This document shows positions 16,105 through 25,394 of a DNA stretch of 40,395 nt, piece after piece; the stretch's first letter is position 1; the number at the start of each line of letters is the position of its first letter. Location of the stretch: assembly GCA_030529185.1 (NCBI GenBank), contig JAUMXI010000010.1, positions 1 through 40,395 on the forward strand, read 5' to 3'. The position numbers and the translations under genes were made by a program. Origin of the DNA: Flavobacteriaceae bacterium (GTDB taxonomy: Bacteria > Bacteroidota > Bacteroidia > Flavobacteriales > Weeksellaceae). Under the pieces are notes generated by a model that was not told where the DNA came from, did not search any database, and saw only the letters and a list, made by a program, of their open reading frames with translations.

Positions 16105-17694
16105 ATGAAATATATTTTATTGTCAATACTTTCGGGGGTGTTGTTTTCCATTTCTTGGCCGACTTATGGTTTCCCATTTTTTATTTTTTTAGCTTTTGTT
16201 CCGCTTTTGTATATAAGCCATAATATTGATAATCAAAAGAATAAATATTTAAAAATTTTCGGATTATCTTATTTGTCTTTTTTCATTTGGAATGTTGCCA
16301 CCACAGGTTGGCTTTATAATGCTCAAAATCCTGATGGAAGCCCTGCATTGTTGGCTGCTGTTATTCCTGTTTTAGCGAATTCTTTTTTGATGACGACTGC
16401 TTTTCTACAGTATTTTTGGTTTAAAAGAAAGCAAAATATTATTTTAAGTTTGGTGTTTTTTATTGCTATTTGGATGAGTTTTGAAAAGCTCCATTTGTCG
16501 TGGGAGTTTACTTGGCCTTGGCTCAATTTGGGGAATGTTTTTGCCAATTATCCTAAAATTATTCAGTGGTATGATACCATCGGAGCTACAGGAGGAAGTT
16601 TTTGGATTTTGTTAATTAACTCATTGATTTTCTATGTTTTATTTGTTGCTAAAAAAGAAAATATCAAAAAAGTTGGCGCGATAGCTTTGGGAGTTATTTT
16701 TATTCCAATGCTAATTTCTTTGTATAAATATTATTACTTTGATGAAAAACCTTTGGGAAAAGTAAAAGTAATGATGTTGCAACCTAACCTTGACCCATAC
16801 AAAGAAAAATATAAAAAAGATAGTTTGCAAATCGTTCAAGAATTGCTGGATTTAACGAAGGAAAATGAGCAAAAAATAGATTATTATCTCGCTCCAGAAA
16901 CAGCATTCCCAGGTAGAGGTGGAATTTCCGAGAGAGGCTTGAAAGATAGTGAGTCCATTGCTATGGTTAAGCAAATTTTAGATAAAAACTCTATTTTTGT
17001 GGGAGGGCTTTCTATATATAAAACTTTTTATAATGAAGATGAAAAGACCGAAACAGCTCAATATCTCTCCGATTATGATATTTGGTGGGATAGTTATAAT
17101 TCTGCGATACAAATCCTTTCAAATCAGGAATTTAATATTTATCATAAGAGTAAGTTGGTTCCAGGCGTGGAGATTTTCCCTTATATGAATATTTTGAAGC
17201 CTGTTTTGGGAGATGCGATGCTTGATTTTGGTGGAACGGTGGCTTCTTTGGGAATAGATAAAGAACGAAAAGTTTTTACTAATAAATATCATCAAGGGAG
17301 TTTAGCTCCGATTATCTGTTATGAGTCTATTTATGGGGAATATTGTACAGAATATGTAAGAAAAGGAGCGAACTTTTTAGCGATAATGACCAATGACTCT
17401 TGGTGGGGAGTTTCTCAGGGACATCAGCAATTATTGGCGTATGCAAGGCTTCGGGCAATAGAAACAAGGCGAGAAATTGCAAGGTCTGCCAATAGTGGGA
17501 TTTCTGCACATATTGATGCAAAAGGCGAGATTTTAGCTCAAACAAATTACGGAGAAAAAGATATTTTAGTTTCTGATATTCAGTTATATAACAAGAAAAC
17601 TATTTATACTCAAATAGGCGATATTTTTTCTAAAATTAGTTTGGTGATTTTAGGGATATTATTAATTTTCAGACTATTCAAACGGAAAAAATAA
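16105..17694 (+). CDS. lnt: Apolipoprotein N-acyltransferase
   Basis: A 529-residue inner-membrane enzyme that adds the third acyl chain to the N-terminal Cys of lipoproteins. The N-terminal ~215 residues hold about six membrane segments. The C-terminal part is a nitrilase-type domain with the catalytic triad visible: Glu in LAPETAFPG, Lys in KSKLVPGVEIFP and Cys in ICYESIYG. The conserved NDSWWG and RAIETRREIARSANSGIS follow, with a last membrane segment near the end. Length matches the family. It sits beside a lipoprotein gene, which fits but is not required. Confidence 0.95.
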   Translation: MKYILLSILSGVLFSISWPTYGFPFFIFLAFVPLLYISHNIDNQKNKYLKIFGLSYLSFFIWNVATTGWLYNAQNPDGSPALLAAVIPVLANSFLMTTAFLQYFWFKRKQNIILSLVFFIAIWMSFEKLHLSWEFTWPWLNLGNVFANYPKIIQWYDTIGATGGSFWILLINSLIFYVLFVAKKENIKKVGAIALGVIFIPMLISLYKYYYFDEKPLGKVKVMMLQPNLDPYKEKYKKDSLQIVQELLDLTKENEQKIDYYLAPETAFPGRGGISERGLKDSESIAMVKQILDKNSIFVGGLSIYKTFYNEDEKTETAQYLSDYDIWWDSYNSAIQILSNQEFNIYHKSKLVPGVEIFPYMNILKPVLGDAMLDFGGTVASLGIDKERKVFTNKYHQGSLAPIICYESIYGEYCTEYVRKGANFLAIMTNDSWWGVSQGHQQLLAYARLRAIETRREIARSANSGISAHIDAKGEILAQTNYGEKDILVSDIQLYNKKTIYTQIGDIFSKISLVILGILLIFRLFKRKK

Positions 17695-17712
17695 AAAAGT
17701 TTTTTTAAAAAT

Positions 17713-17744
17713 TTTGTTCAGTTCAAAATAAATTTATATTTTTG
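17713..17744 (+). promoter_or_regulatory. Predicted promoter for rpmB-rpmG-DUF4295
   Basis: TTTG at 17713-17716, 20 bases, TATTTTTG at 17737-17744; about 40 bases of leader before rpmB. Confidence 0.65.
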
Positions 17745-17784
17745 CAAAATTAAGTGTAGAAAATAATTATTAGAGCATATAGAT

Positions 17785-18021
17785 ATGTCAAGAATTTGTC
17801 AAATTACAGGTAAGCGTGCAATGGTAGGAAATCATGTGTCTCACGCTAACAACAAGACGAAAAGAAGGTTTGAAATCAACCTTTTAGAGAAGAAATTTTA
17901 CCTTCCGGAGGAAGATAGACACATTACATTGAAAGTGTCTGCTCACGGATTGAGAGTAATTAACAAGATTGGGATTGAAGAAGCTTTGGAAAGAGCAGTA
18001 AGAAATGGGTTTATTAAATAA
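17785..18021 (+). CDS. rpmB: Large-subunit ribosomal protein bL28
   Basis: A 78-residue basic protein of the 50S subunit. [33 protein letters not shown] is the usual bL28 start, followed by [15 protein letters not shown]. Length is typical. It is the first gene of a conserved Bacteroidota cluster; rpmG follows after 8 bases. Confidence 0.97.
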   Translation: MSRICQITGKRAMVGNHVSHANNKTKRRFEINLLEKKFYLPEEDRHITLKVSAHGLRVINKIGIEEALERAVRNGFIK

Positions 18022-18029
18022 TTAAGACA

Positions 18030-18212
18030 ATGGCAAAGAAAGGAAATAGAGTTCAGGTGATTTTGGAGTGCACAGAGCACAAAGAAAGCGGAATGGCTGG
18101 AATGTCAAGATACATTACAACCAAAAATAAAAAGAACACTACGGAGCGTTTGGAGCTTAAAAAATACAATCCAGTTCTTAAAAAATATACTGTTCATAAG
18201 GAGATTAAGTAA
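18030..18212 (+). CDS. rpmG: Large-subunit ribosomal protein bL33
   Basis: A 60-residue 50S protein beginning [18 protein letters not shown] and containing [23 protein letters not shown], the bL33 signature. It lacks the paired CxxC zinc motifs and is therefore of the zinc-free form. It lies 8 bases after rpmB and 19 before the DUF4295 gene. Confidence 0.97.
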   Translation: MAKKGNRVQVILECTEHKESGMAGMSRYITTKNKKNTTERLELKKYNPVLKKYTVHKEIK

Positions 18213-18231
18213 TTTTTAAAAATTATTAGAG

Positions 18232-18384
18232 ATGGCAAAAAAAGTAGTAGCATCCCTTAAAGATGGTTCATCTAAAAAGATGACTAAAGTAGTAAAAATG
18301 GTAAGATCTCCTAAAACTGGAGCATACATTTTTGAAGAAAAAGTAATGAATGCAGACGAAGTTGATGCTTATTTGAAAAAATAA
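18232..18384 (+). CDS. DUF4295 protein (Bacteroidota ribosome-associated, proposed bL38)
   Basis: A 50-residue very basic protein, MAKKVVASLKDGSSKKMTK to EVDAYLKK. It matches DUF4295, a Bacteroidota-restricted family nearly always encoded after rpmB-rpmG. From memory, cryo-EM of a Flavobacterium ribosome assigned this family as a 50S protein named bL38; I cannot check that here. It is the last gene before the hairpin terminator at 18409, so the three small genes form one transcript apart from ftsY. Confidence 0.9.
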   Translation: MAKKVVASLKDGSSKKMTKVVKMVRSPKTGAYIFEEKVMNADEVDAYLKK

Positions 18385-18408
18385 TATCGCTTCTGCAAAT
18401 CATATAAG

Positions 18409-18435
18409 ACTACCTAAATTTTAGGTAGTTTTTTT
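18409..18435 (+). terminator. Intrinsic terminator after the ribosomal protein operon
   Basis: ACTACCTAA (18409-18417) pairs with TTAGGTAGT (18421-18429), followed by a run of T. Confidence 0.88.
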
Positions 18436-18461
18436 GTATAGTGGAAAAATGTTTATATTTG
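18431..18461 (+). promoter_or_regulatory. Predicted promoter for ftsY
   Basis: TATATTTG at 18454-18461 with a T-rich -33 region (18431-18436) that overlaps the T-run of the preceding terminator; leader of about 31 bases to the ftsY ATG. Confidence 0.5.
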
Positions 18462-18492
18462 AAGACTTTTGAAAAATAAAATCTAAAATAAA

Positions 18493-19446
18493 ATGTCTTG
18501 GTTTAAAAAAATATTTAAAAAAGAGGAAAAAGAATCTTTGGACAAAGGCTTGGAAAAATCCAGTCAAGGTTTTTTTGAGAAAATGACCAAAGCCGTTATT
18601 GGGAAAAGCAAAGTAGATGATGAGGTTTTGGACGATTTGGAGGAAATTTTGATAGCCTCTGATGTAGGTGCTACAACAACCATTAAGATAATTGAGCGAA
18701 TAGAAGAGCGTGTGGCGAGAGATAAATATGTAGGAACGAGCGAATTAGATAAAATTCTTCGCGAAGAAATTTCAAGTTTATTACTGGAAAATCCACATAA
18801 AAGCACGGGAAATATTGATGAAACCAAAAAACCTTATGTGATAATGGTGGTCGGGGTGAATGGCGTAGGGAAAACAACAACTATTGGAAAATTGGCACAT
18901 CAATTCAAATCAGAAGGGAAAAAAGTAGTTTTGGGAGCGGCGGATACTTTCCGTGCGGCAGCGGTTGATCAGTTGGTGATTTGGAGTGAGAGAGTAGGCG
19001 TTCCAATCGTAAAGCAAGGAATGGGGAGCGATCCAGCTTCGGTGGCGTTTGATACGGTGCAATCGGCGGTGGCACAAAACGCTGATGTGGTAATTATTGA
19101 CACAGCGGGAAGGCTTCATAATAAGATTAATTTGATGAACGAACTTTCCAAAATCAAACGAGTAATGCAAAAGCTTGTGCCAGATGCTCCGCACGAAGTT
19201 TTATTGGTTTTAGATGGTTCTACGGGTCAAAATGCCTTTGAACAAGCGAAACAATTCACGGCGGCAACAGAGGTGAATGCCTTAGCGATTACTAAACTTG
19301 ATGGTACGGCGAAAGGAGGTGTGGTGATTGGGATTTCTGACCAGTTTCAAATTCCTGTGAAGTATATCGGAGTGGGAGAGAAAATGACGGATTTGCAACT
19401 CTTTAACGGAGAGGAATTCGTGGATTCTTTTTTCAAAAAGAGATAA
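18493..19446 (+). CDS. ftsY: Signal recognition particle receptor FtsY
   Basis: A 317-residue GTPase that receives SRP-bound ribosomes at the membrane. The short N domain (LEEILIASDVGATTTIKII) is followed by the G domain: GVNGVGKTTTIGKLA (P-loop), DTFRAAAVDQL (insertion box), DTAGRLHNK and ITKLDGTAKGG. The acidic A domain of E. coli FtsY is replaced by a short Lys/Glu-rich tail, as in most Bacteroidota. It follows the bL28-bL33-DUF4295 operon but has its own promoter; the thiamine pyrophosphokinase gene starts 6 bases after its stop. Confidence 0.97.
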   Translation: MSWFKKIFKKEEKESLDKGLEKSSQGFFEKMTKAVIGKSKVDDEVLDDLEEILIASDVGATTTIKIIERIEERVARDKYVGTSELDKILREEISSLLLENPHKSTGNIDETKKPYVIMVVGVNGVGKTTTIGKLAHQFKSEGKKVVLGAADTFRAAAVDQLVIWSERVGVPIVKQGMGSDPASVAFDTVQSAVAQNADVVIIDTAGRLHNKINLMNELSKIKRVMQKLVPDAPHEVLLVLDGSTGQNAFEQAKQFTAATEVNALAITKLDGTAKGGVVIGISDQFQIPVKYIGVGEKMTDLQLFNGEEFVDSFFKKR

Positions 19447-19452
19447 AATAAA

Positions 19453-20067
19453 ATGTCAAAAAAAGCACTTTTATTCATTAATGGAGAAGCTCCAAAACAA
19501 CTTCCTGAAATTGATGATTTTCAATTAATAGCTTGTACTGATGGGGCTTTTCATTATTTGAGAGAAAGGAAGTTTCCCTTGGATAAAATTGATTTTATTT
19601 CTGGGGATTTTGATTCTTTTCTGATGCAAGATGAATTTAGGGAAAAGAGAATTCACACCCCAGACCAAAATAAAACGGATTTTCATAAAGCATTGGAAAT
19701 CATTGTAGAAAAAGGTGGGGCGGAAGTCTCTGTTTATGGGGCGAGTGGAAAGGAGCAAGACCATTTTTTAGGGAATTTGCACACGGCTTATTTATTTAAA
19801 AATCAGTTGGATATTTGTTTTTATGATGAATTTGCCTCTTATTTTTTCGCTGAAAATCACACGATTTTAAATAATGTTAAAGGAAAAATGATTTCGCTCA
19901 TTCCTTTCCCTGAGGCGAAAAATATTTATACCAAGGGTTTGCACTGGGTATTAAATGGAGGGAATTTATCTCTTACCGAAAGGATAGGAACGAGAAATAG
20001 AGCCGATGAAGATGTAGTAGAAATTGAGTATAAAGAGGGGGCTTTGGTTTTATTTGTAGAGAATTAA
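19453..20067 (+). CDS. Thiamine pyrophosphokinase
   Basis: A 204-residue enzyme that transfers pyrophosphate from ATP to thiamine, making the cofactor used by the 2-oxoacid oxidoreductase in this window. Family marks are LIACTDGAFHYL (about 26-37), the aspartate-rich FISGDFDSF (about 48-56), PDQNKTDFHKALE (about 70-82) and VYGASGKEQDHFLGNLH (about 94-110, G..G.R.DH-like). The C-terminal beta domain with SLTERIGTRNRA fits TPK. It starts 6 bases after ftsY and is probably co-transcribed. Confidence 0.88.
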   Translation: MSKKALLFINGEAPKQLPEIDDFQLIACTDGAFHYLRERKFPLDKIDFISGDFDSFLMQDEFREKRIHTPDQNKTDFHKALEIIVEKGGAEVSVYGASGKEQDHFLGNLHTAYLFKNQLDICFYDEFASYFFAENHTILNNVKGKMISLIPFPEAKNIYTKGLHWVLNGGNLSLTERIGTRNRADEDVVEIEYKEGALVLFVEN

Positions 20068-20381
20068 ATCAGGTGGAGAGGGTTTAATAATTCAGGCTTA
20101 TTGTATAGGAATTTACATCAGTAGGATTTTAGAAACTGAAGTATTATTTTTAATCCCTTCAGAGTTTAGAAGTCTGAAAAGATTTGGTTTAAGTTAAAAA
20201 TATTAAACTATTCTTAATGGTTTTTATATACAATAATTAATGTAAAATCATATACTATTACTTAATTTATCTCTGTTTTTATCAGTAAGTTAGGCTTTTA
20301 CTGAATGTTTTTCTCTCCGCTCTATATCCCGATTGATGACGGATGCAGACAGAAAAAAAATCTCTCTATAATCGGACACTT

Positions 20382-20464
20382 GATGGGAGCGTATCGGAGT
20401 CTTAACGCGAACGCTCCCGTTGCTCAACGCGAACGCTCCCGTCGATGAATGGGAACGCTCCCGT
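20382..20464. repeat. Three to four 22-bp tandem units with an inverted arm
   Basis: Units start at 20404, 20426 and 20448, exactly 22 bases apart, and share GAACGCTCCCGT; the first two share a 17-base core, while the third begins AATGGGAACG. A degenerate fourth unit at 20382 contains GGGAGCGT (20385-20392), the reverse complement of ACGCTCCC in every unit, so it can fold with any of them. GC content is much higher than around it. Confidence 0.75.
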
Positions 20465-20543
20465 TGAACCACCGAAGCGGTCGGAACAGAAACTCACTCC
20501 ATAGGGAGGTTTCTCGGAGGTTTGAAGAGTAATAAAAGGCTTA

Positions 20544-20574
20544 TTTTTCGTAAAAATCAAAATTCGTATCTTTG
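20544..20574 (+). promoter_or_regulatory. Predicted promoter for der-upp
   Basis: TTTT at 20544-20547, 19 bases, TATCTTTG at 20567-20574; leader of 30 bases to the der ATG at 20605. Confidence 0.6.
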
Positions 20575-20604
20575 CGGAGTAGAATTCTTTAAAAAAAATC
20601 ATTT

Positions 20605-21912
20605 ATGTCAAATATTGTAGCTATTGTAGGGCGACCGAATGTAGGAAAATCAACTTTATTTAATCGTTTATTGGAGAGGAGAGAGGCCATTGTGGATAGC
20701 ACTGCGGGGGTAACTCGCGATAGACATTATGGAAAATCTGACTGGAATGGCGTGGAATTTACCGTGATAGATACGGGAGGGTATGATGTGGGGAGCGATG
20801 ATATTTTTGAGGAAGAAATCAGAAAACAAGTCCAGTTAGCCGTAGATGAGGCAACTTCTATTATCTTTATGGTGAATGTAGAGGAAGGATTGACGGATAC
20901 CGACCACGAGATTTATCAACTTTTAAGAAAAGCCAACAAGCCTCTTTATTTGGTGGTGAATAAAGTGGATTCGGCGAAAGAAGAATTACCAGCCACAGAA
21001 TTTTATCAATTAGGAATTGAAAAATATTATACGCTTTCATCGGCTACGGGAAGTGGAACGGGAGATTTATTAGACGCCGTAGTGGCGGATTTTCCTACCA
21101 AAGATTATGAAGACCCTTTTGATGGACTTCCGAGAATTACCATTGCAGGGCGACCGAATGTAGGGAAATCTACCCTCACGAATGCCCTTTTGGGCGATGA
21201 GAGAAATATCGTGACGGATATTGCAGGGACTACTCGCGATAGTATTGAAACTCTATATAAGAAGTTTGGACACGAATTTGTTTTGGTAGATACGGCAGGG
21301 ATGCGTAGAAAATCCAAAGTAAGCGAAGATTTGGAGTTTTACTCTGTGATGCGTTCTATCCGTGCGATTGAAAATTCCGATGTGGTTATTTTGATGATAG
21401 ATGCTACCAAAGGCTGGGAAAGTCAGGATATGAATATTTTTAGTTTGGCTCAAAAGAATAGAAAAGGCATCGTTATTTTGGTGAATAAATGGGATTTGGT
21501 AGAGAAATCAACCAATACAATGAGAGATTTTGAAAATCAAATTCGCGAGAAAATAGCTTTATTTAATGATGTGCCGATTTTGTTTATTTCAGCATTAACG
21601 AAGCAAAGGATTTTAAAGGCAGTAGAAACGGCTGTGGAGGTCTATGAAAATAGAAAGAAGAGAATAAAAACCAGTAAGTTGAATGAACTAATGTTGCCAA
21701 TTATAGAAAATACGCCTCCACCAGCTTTGAAAGGAAAATACATTAAAATAAAATACTGTACGCAGTTGCCAACGGCTACGCCACAGTTCGCGTTTTTCTG
21801 TAATCTTCCGCAATATGTGAAAGAACCTTATAAAAGATTTATAGAGAACCAATTGCGTAAGAATTTTAATTTTACAGGTGTGCCTATTGAGGTGTATTTT
21901 AGACAGAAGTAA
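20605..21912 (+). CDS. der: Ribosome biogenesis GTPase Der (EngA)
   Basis: A 435-residue GTPase with two tandem G domains that matures the 50S subunit. Two P-loops GRPNVGKST appear at about residues 8-16 and 182-190, with DTGGYD and [10 protein letters not shown] as the two G3 motifs and VVNKVDS and LVNKWDL as G4 motifs. The C-terminal KH-like domain ([16 protein letters not shown] to GVPIEVYFR) ends the protein. The upp gene follows 67 bases downstream. Confidence 0.97.
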   Translation: MSNIVAIVGRPNVGKSTLFNRLLERREAIVDSTAGVTRDRHYGKSDWNGVEFTVIDTGGYDVGSDDIFEEEIRKQVQLAVDEATSIIFMVNVEEGLTDTDHEIYQLLRKANKPLYLVVNKVDSAKEELPATEFYQLGIEKYYTLSSATGSGTGDLLDAVVADFPTKDYEDPFDGLPRITIAGRPNVGKSTLTNALLGDERNIVTDIAGTTRDSIETLYKKFGHEFVLVDTAGMRRKSKVSEDLEFYSVMRSIRAIENSDVVILMIDATKGWESQDMNIFSLAQKNRKGIVILVNKWDLVEKSTNTMRDFENQIREKIALFNDVPILFISALTKQRILKAVETAVEVYENRKKRIKTSKLNELMLPIIENTPPPALKGKYIKIKYCTQLPTATPQFAFFCNLPQYVKEPYKRFIENQLRKNFNFTGVPIEVYFRQK

Positions 21913-21979
21913 ATCAATGTCCTCTTTCTTTTCTGCGAAAAGGAGAGGATTAATTTTAAAGACAAAAAATTTAATTAAA

Positions 21980-22630
21980 ATGATACATATACTTTCAGAA
22001 GAATTTTCTTTGGTCAATACTTGGATTAATGAATTAAGGAATGTTGATGTTCAGGGAGATAGAATGAAATTCCGTAGAAATATGGAAAGAATTGGAGAAA
22101 TTTCGGCTTATTACATCAGCAAAATGTTGCCTTATAAAGCGGTGGAAATCATCACTCCATTGGATAAAATTCAGTCAAAGGAATTAGAGGTTCAGCCTGT
22201 GATTACTACAATTTTGAGAGCGGGAGTTCCTTTGTTTCAAGGAGTTTTGAATTATTTTGATAGGGCAGATTGCGGGTTCGTGGCAGCGTATAGAAAACAC
22301 GATGCGAATGATTATTTCAGCATTAAGCAAGATTATTTGACTTGTCCGAATTTGGAAGGTCGCCCCTTGATTATCGCTGACCCAATGTTGGCTACAGGTG
22401 CTTCTTTGATTGAGGCAATAAAGGATTTATTAACTCACGGAAATCCTATTCAGATGCATATTGTAGTGGCTATTGCGAGTAAGCAGGGCGTGGAAACACT
22501 ACAAAAAGCCTATCCCAATGCTGAAATCTGGATTGGAGCTTTGGACGAACATTTAACGGAAAAGGGATATATTTCGCCAGGTTTGGGAGATGCTGGAGAT
22601 TTAAGTTTTGGGGAGAAATTGCAGAGATAA
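21980..22630 (+). CDS. upp: Uracil phosphoribosyltransferase
   Basis: This enzyme joins uracil to PRPP to give UMP. I place the start at the ATG at 21980 (216 residues, MIHILSEEFSLVNTWINELR), because the longer open frame from 21878 would overlap der by 35 bases and add a tail not seen in the family. Marks are TILRAGVPLFQGV (about 80-92), the PRPP-binding LIIADPMLATGASL (about 125-138) and the uracil-binding C-terminal GYISPGLGDAGDLSFGE. It probably shares the der transcript; no promoter box is obvious in the 67-base gap. Confidence 0.95.
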   Translation: MIHILSEEFSLVNTWINELRNVDVQGDRMKFRRNMERIGEISAYYISKMLPYKAVEIITPLDKIQSKELEVQPVITTILRAGVPLFQGVLNYFDRADCGFVAAYRKHDANDYFSIKQDYLTCPNLEGRPLIIADPMLATGASLIEAIKDLLTHGNPIQMHIVVAIASKQGVETLQKAYPNAEIWIGALDEHLTEKGYISPGLGDAGDLSFGEKLQR

Positions 22631-22668
22631 ATTTAACTTAACTCATTAAAAAATAATAGATTATATTA

Positions 22669-23247
22669 ATGAGAGTTTTGTTTTTTGCGTTGATTTTCAT
22701 TTTCTTAAATTGTGATAAGAAAAAGGAAAATGTACTAAAGGATAAGTATCTCGTTTATACAAAAGAGGCGTTGGGATATGTCCAAGAAAAAGGCTTATCT
22801 ACCGAGTTTTATATTTTGGTAGATTTGTCTATTCATTCAGGAAAAAAGAGAATGTTTATGATAGATTTATATTCGGGAGAGATTAGAGAATCTTTTATGG
22901 CGACACACGGAATGGGAGGGGGTTCTATGGAGGAAAATGTAGTATTTAGCAATGTTCCTAATTCCCATTGTTCTTCAAAAGGTAAATATATTTTAGGGAG
23001 TAAAAAGGTATATAGCCCTGGTTATAGGCACAAATACATAATGTACGGTCAAGAAAACTCTAATAGTAATGCTGTGGTGAGGAATGTGGTATTCCATCCT
23101 TGGTATATTGTTCCAAGCGAGGAAACTTATCCCGAGAGTATCCCTATGAGTTGGGGTTGTCCTGCGGTATCAGAAGAAGCTTTTTATCATATAGATAATT
23201 TGATTCAACAAACCAATGGTAGAGTCTTAATGTGGGTGATTAATTAA
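22669..23247 (+). CDS. Murein L,D-transpeptidase catalytic domain lipoprotein (YkuD_2 type)
   Basis: A 192-residue protein with a short N-terminal hydrophobic stretch ending FIFLNC, a possible lipobox with Cys at about position 15. The rest fits the YkuD_2 L,D-transpeptidase family of Bacteroidota: FYILVDLSIHSGKKRMFMIDL, THGMGGG, GKYILGSKK, then VVFHPWYIVPS and SWGCPAVSEE, which supplies the conserved His and catalytic Cys (SxGCPA). It probably cross-links or edits peptidoglycan in the periplasm. It ends at a bidirectional terminator. Confidence 0.85.
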   Translation: MRVLFFALIFIFLNCDKKKENVLKDKYLVYTKEALGYVQEKGLSTEFYILVDLSIHSGKKRMFMIDLYSGEIRESFMATHGMGGGSMEENVVFSNVPNSHCSSKGKYILGSKKVYSPGYRHKYIMYGQENSNSNAVVRNVVFHPWYIVPSEETYPESIPMSWGCPAVSEEAFYHIDNLIQQTNGRVLMWVIN

Positions 23248-23273
23248 TTCAAAAGAAAAAAACTATAAACAAA

Positions 23274-23304
23274 AACTCCCCTATAAAAAAGGGGAGTTTT
23301 TTAT
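23274..23304. terminator. Bidirectional terminator between the transpeptidase gene and rny
   Basis: AACTCCCC (23274-23281) pairs with GGGGAGTT (23291-23298), with A-run before and T-run after; it lies between convergent genes. Confidence 0.9.
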
Positions 23305-24875
23305 CTTGCAATATTTACTGCTCTGGTTTCCCTGATGACGGTCACTTTTACTTGACCAGGGTAAGTCAGTTCGTTTTGGATTTTCTCTGAAATATCATAA
23401 GAAAGTTGATGCGCCTTTTCATCATTCACTTTCACACTTTCCACCATTACTCGGAGTTCTCTACCTGCCTGAATGGCAAATGCATTGGATACTCCCTCAA
23501 AACTCAATGCTGCGGCTTCTAAGTCTTTCAATCTCTGAATGTAAGATTCCAAAACTTGTTTTCTTGCCCCTGGTCTTGCCCCTGAAATCGCATCGGCAAC
23601 TTGAACAATCGGCGACAATAAAGAAGTCATTTCTATCTCATCGTGGTGAGCTCCAATAGCATTTACCACTTCTGGATTTTCTCCGTATTTCTCCGCCCAT
23701 TGCATTCCTAGAAGTGCGTGAGGCAATTCGGACTCTTGCTCTGGAACTTTCCCAATATCGTGTAAAAGACCTGCTCTTTTTGCTAATTTCACATTTAATC
23801 CCAGTTCAGCCGCCATAGTTGCTGCAATATTTGCTACTTCACGAGAGTGCTGTAATAAGTTTTGTCCGTAAGAAGAACGATATTTCATTCGTCCTACGAT
23901 TTTTACCAATTCAGGGTGAAGTCCGTGGATTCCTAATTCAATAATAGTTCTTTTCCCTATTTCAATGATTTCTTCTTCTATTTGTTTTTGAGTTTTTTCC
24001 ACCACTTCCTCAATTCTCGCTGGGTGAATTCTTCCATCTGTCACCAATCTATGAAGCGAAAGCCTTGCCACTTCTCTTCTCACGGGGTCAAAGCATGAAA
24101 GCAAAATGGCTTCTGGTGTATCATCTACAATAATTTCAACGCCCGTAGCGGCTTCCAAAGCACGAATATTTCGCCCTTCTCTACCGATAATTCGCCCTTT
24201 TACCTCATCGGATTCAATATTGAAAACAGAAACTGAATTTTCAATGGCTTGCTCCGTTCCAATTCTTTGAATGGTCTGAATAACGATTTTTCTTGCTTCA
24301 TTTTTGGCGTTCATTTGAGCTTCCTCCATAATGTCTTGTACATAGGCTTGAGCTCTAGTTTTTGCTTCTGCCTTCATGCTTTCCATTAATTCTTTTTTAG
24401 CTTCTTCTGCCGAATAACCTGAAACTTTTTCTAAAATCTCCACTTTTTGAGCCATTGTGGCATCAAGTTCAGCTTGTTTTTTCTCAATGATTTCTTGCTT
24501 TCTCTCGTATTCGGAGAGTTGTTTATCCAAATCTTTTTCTAATTTAGAAATTTTGCTCAATTCATCATTTAGTTTTGACTCCTTGTCCTTGATTTTTTTC
24601 TCAACCTCTTGCATCTTTTTTTCACGAGACTGAATGTTTGCATCGTGTTCTGTTTTCAGTTCTAAAAACTTTTCTTTTGCCTGAACGATTCTTTCCTTTT
24701 TGATAGATTCCGCCTGAACATTGGCATTCTTAATGATGTTATCTGCGTTTTGTTGAGCATCTTTAATGATGAAATTCGCCTTTGAATTGGTTGCCTTCCT
24801 TGAATAAAAAATTCCAGCTACAGCCCCTAAACCAAGGCAAATTCCCCCAATGATAATATAAAATAATATATCCAT
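23301..24875 (-). CDS. rny: Ribonuclease Y
   Basis: A 524-residue membrane-anchored endoribonuclease that starts mRNA decay. In order: one N-terminal membrane segment (about 2-22), a long Glu/Lys-rich coiled coil (about 30-200), a KH RNA-binding domain with [30 protein letters not shown] (about 230-260), and an HD domain with [19 protein letters not shown] (metal-binding HD) and IGAHHDEI (about 340-420). Length matches the family (about 520). It lies downstream of the 6S RNA and zapA on the same strand. Confidence 0.97.
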   Translation of the reverse strand: MDILFYIIIGGICLGLGAVAGIFYSRKATNSKANFIIKDAQQNADNIIKNANVQAESIKKERIVQAKEKFLELKTEHDANIQSREKKMQEVEKKIKDKESKLNDELSKISKLEKDLDKQLSEYERKQEIIEKKQAELDATMAQKVEILEKVSGYSAEEAKKELMESMKAEAKTRAQAYVQDIMEEAQMNAKNEARKIVIQTIQRIGTEQAIENSVSVFNIESDEVKGRIIGREGRNIRALEAATGVEIIVDDTPEAILLSCFDPVRREVARLSLHRLVTDGRIHPARIEEVVEKTQKQIEEEIIEIGKRTIIELGIHGLHPELVKIVGRMKYRSSYGQNLLQHSREVANIAATMAAELGLNVKLAKRAGLLHDIGKVPEQESELPHALLGMQWAEKYGENPEVVNAIGAHHDEIEMTSLLSPIVQVADAISGARPGARKQVLESYIQRLKDLEAAALSFEGVSNAFAIQAGRELRVMVESVKVNDEKAHQLSYDISEKIQNELTYPGQVKVTVIRETRAVNIAR

Positions 24876-24918
24876 TTTTTATAATTGTTATTTAAAAATT
24901 CATTTCTTTTTCGTCCAT

Positions 24919-25090
24919 AAAAAAGCCTACAATAATTCTGTAATATTAAGAGTAAACTCCTAATCAACACGATTTGAACTGATTTTCATTCTCTGTAATC
25001 CGCGAAATACGGCACGCCATTGAATGAATATTTGTTCGGTAATTGTTTAGCGTTGAGTTTACCTAAAATGTGTTAGAACTATTGTAGGCG
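24919..25090 (-). ncRNA. ssrS: 6S-type regulatory RNA (6S-Flavo-like)
   Basis: On the minus strand the sequence from 25089 down to 24925 folds into a long rod. The closing helix pairs GCCTACAATAGTTCT with AGAATTATTGTAGGC (15 bp, one G-U). A second helix pairs GTAAACTC with GAGTTTAC. After an open central region, apical helices pair TTCATTC with GAATGAA and CCG with CGG. A run of six T follows the closing helix (24924-24919), giving a terminator-like 3' end and fixing the strand. The position directly after zapA matches the zapA-ssrS order of other bacteria. 6S RNA binds RNA polymerase by mimicking an open promoter. I infer the identity from structure and location. Confidence 0.78.
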
Positions 25091-25106
25091 ATATTTTTAA
25101 GATAAA

Positions 25107-25394
25107 TTATTTCTCCAAATTATCTAGTAATTGATGAATAGATTTCAACCTATCGTTAGAAGATTGTATATTTTTTTCTGAATTTAGTCGCCCCATTTCT
25201 GCACTGGTTCCTAATCGCAAAGCACACATTGCTAAAGCATCTTGCTTGTCCTTAAAGGCGTAGTTTTTTTCGTAATCTTTCAGCATTTCTTCTATCTGTT
25301 TCCCTACTTTTCTTAGCGTTTCCTCTTCATTCACAGGAACATTCAGTGGATAAGATCTTCCAGCAATAACTATATTGATTCTCTGCGTTCTCAT
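25107..25394 (-). CDS. zapA: Cell division protein ZapA
   Basis: A 95-residue protein that bundles FtsZ filaments at mid-cell. MRTQRINIVIAGRSYPLNVP is the ZapA N-terminal domain, followed by EEETLRKVGKQIEEMLKDYE and the conserved ALAMCALRLGTSAE helix, with a C-terminal coiled coil. Its ATG shares one base with the stop of the preceding coiled-coil gene (TAATG), so translation is coupled. The 6S RNA follows directly. Confidence 0.93.
   Translation of the reverse strand: MRTQRINIVIAGRSYPLNVPVNEEETLRKVGKQIEEMLKDYEKNYAFKDKQDALAMCALRLGTSAEMGRLNSEKNIQSSNDRLKSIHQLLDNLEK

Larger units (their letters stand above)
20068..20604. other. Intergenic region with no supported gene
   Basis: This 537-base stretch separates the thiamine pyrophosphokinase gene from der. 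The left half (20068-20280) is AT-rich with no clear signal. The right half contains a 22-bp tandem repeat block (20382-20464) and the der promoter (20544-20574). Short minus-strand frames across the repeats read as repetitive peptides without initiation support, so I do not call them genes. Confidence 0.6.

Noticed and set aside
20382-20464. Possible small CRISPR array
   Set aside because: The units are contiguous 22-bp repeats with no unique spacers between them, and no cas gene is near.
21878-21979. Longer upp starting inside der
   Set aside because: The extension overlaps der and is not part of the uracil phosphoribosyltransferase family; the ATG at 21980 gives the normal N-terminus.
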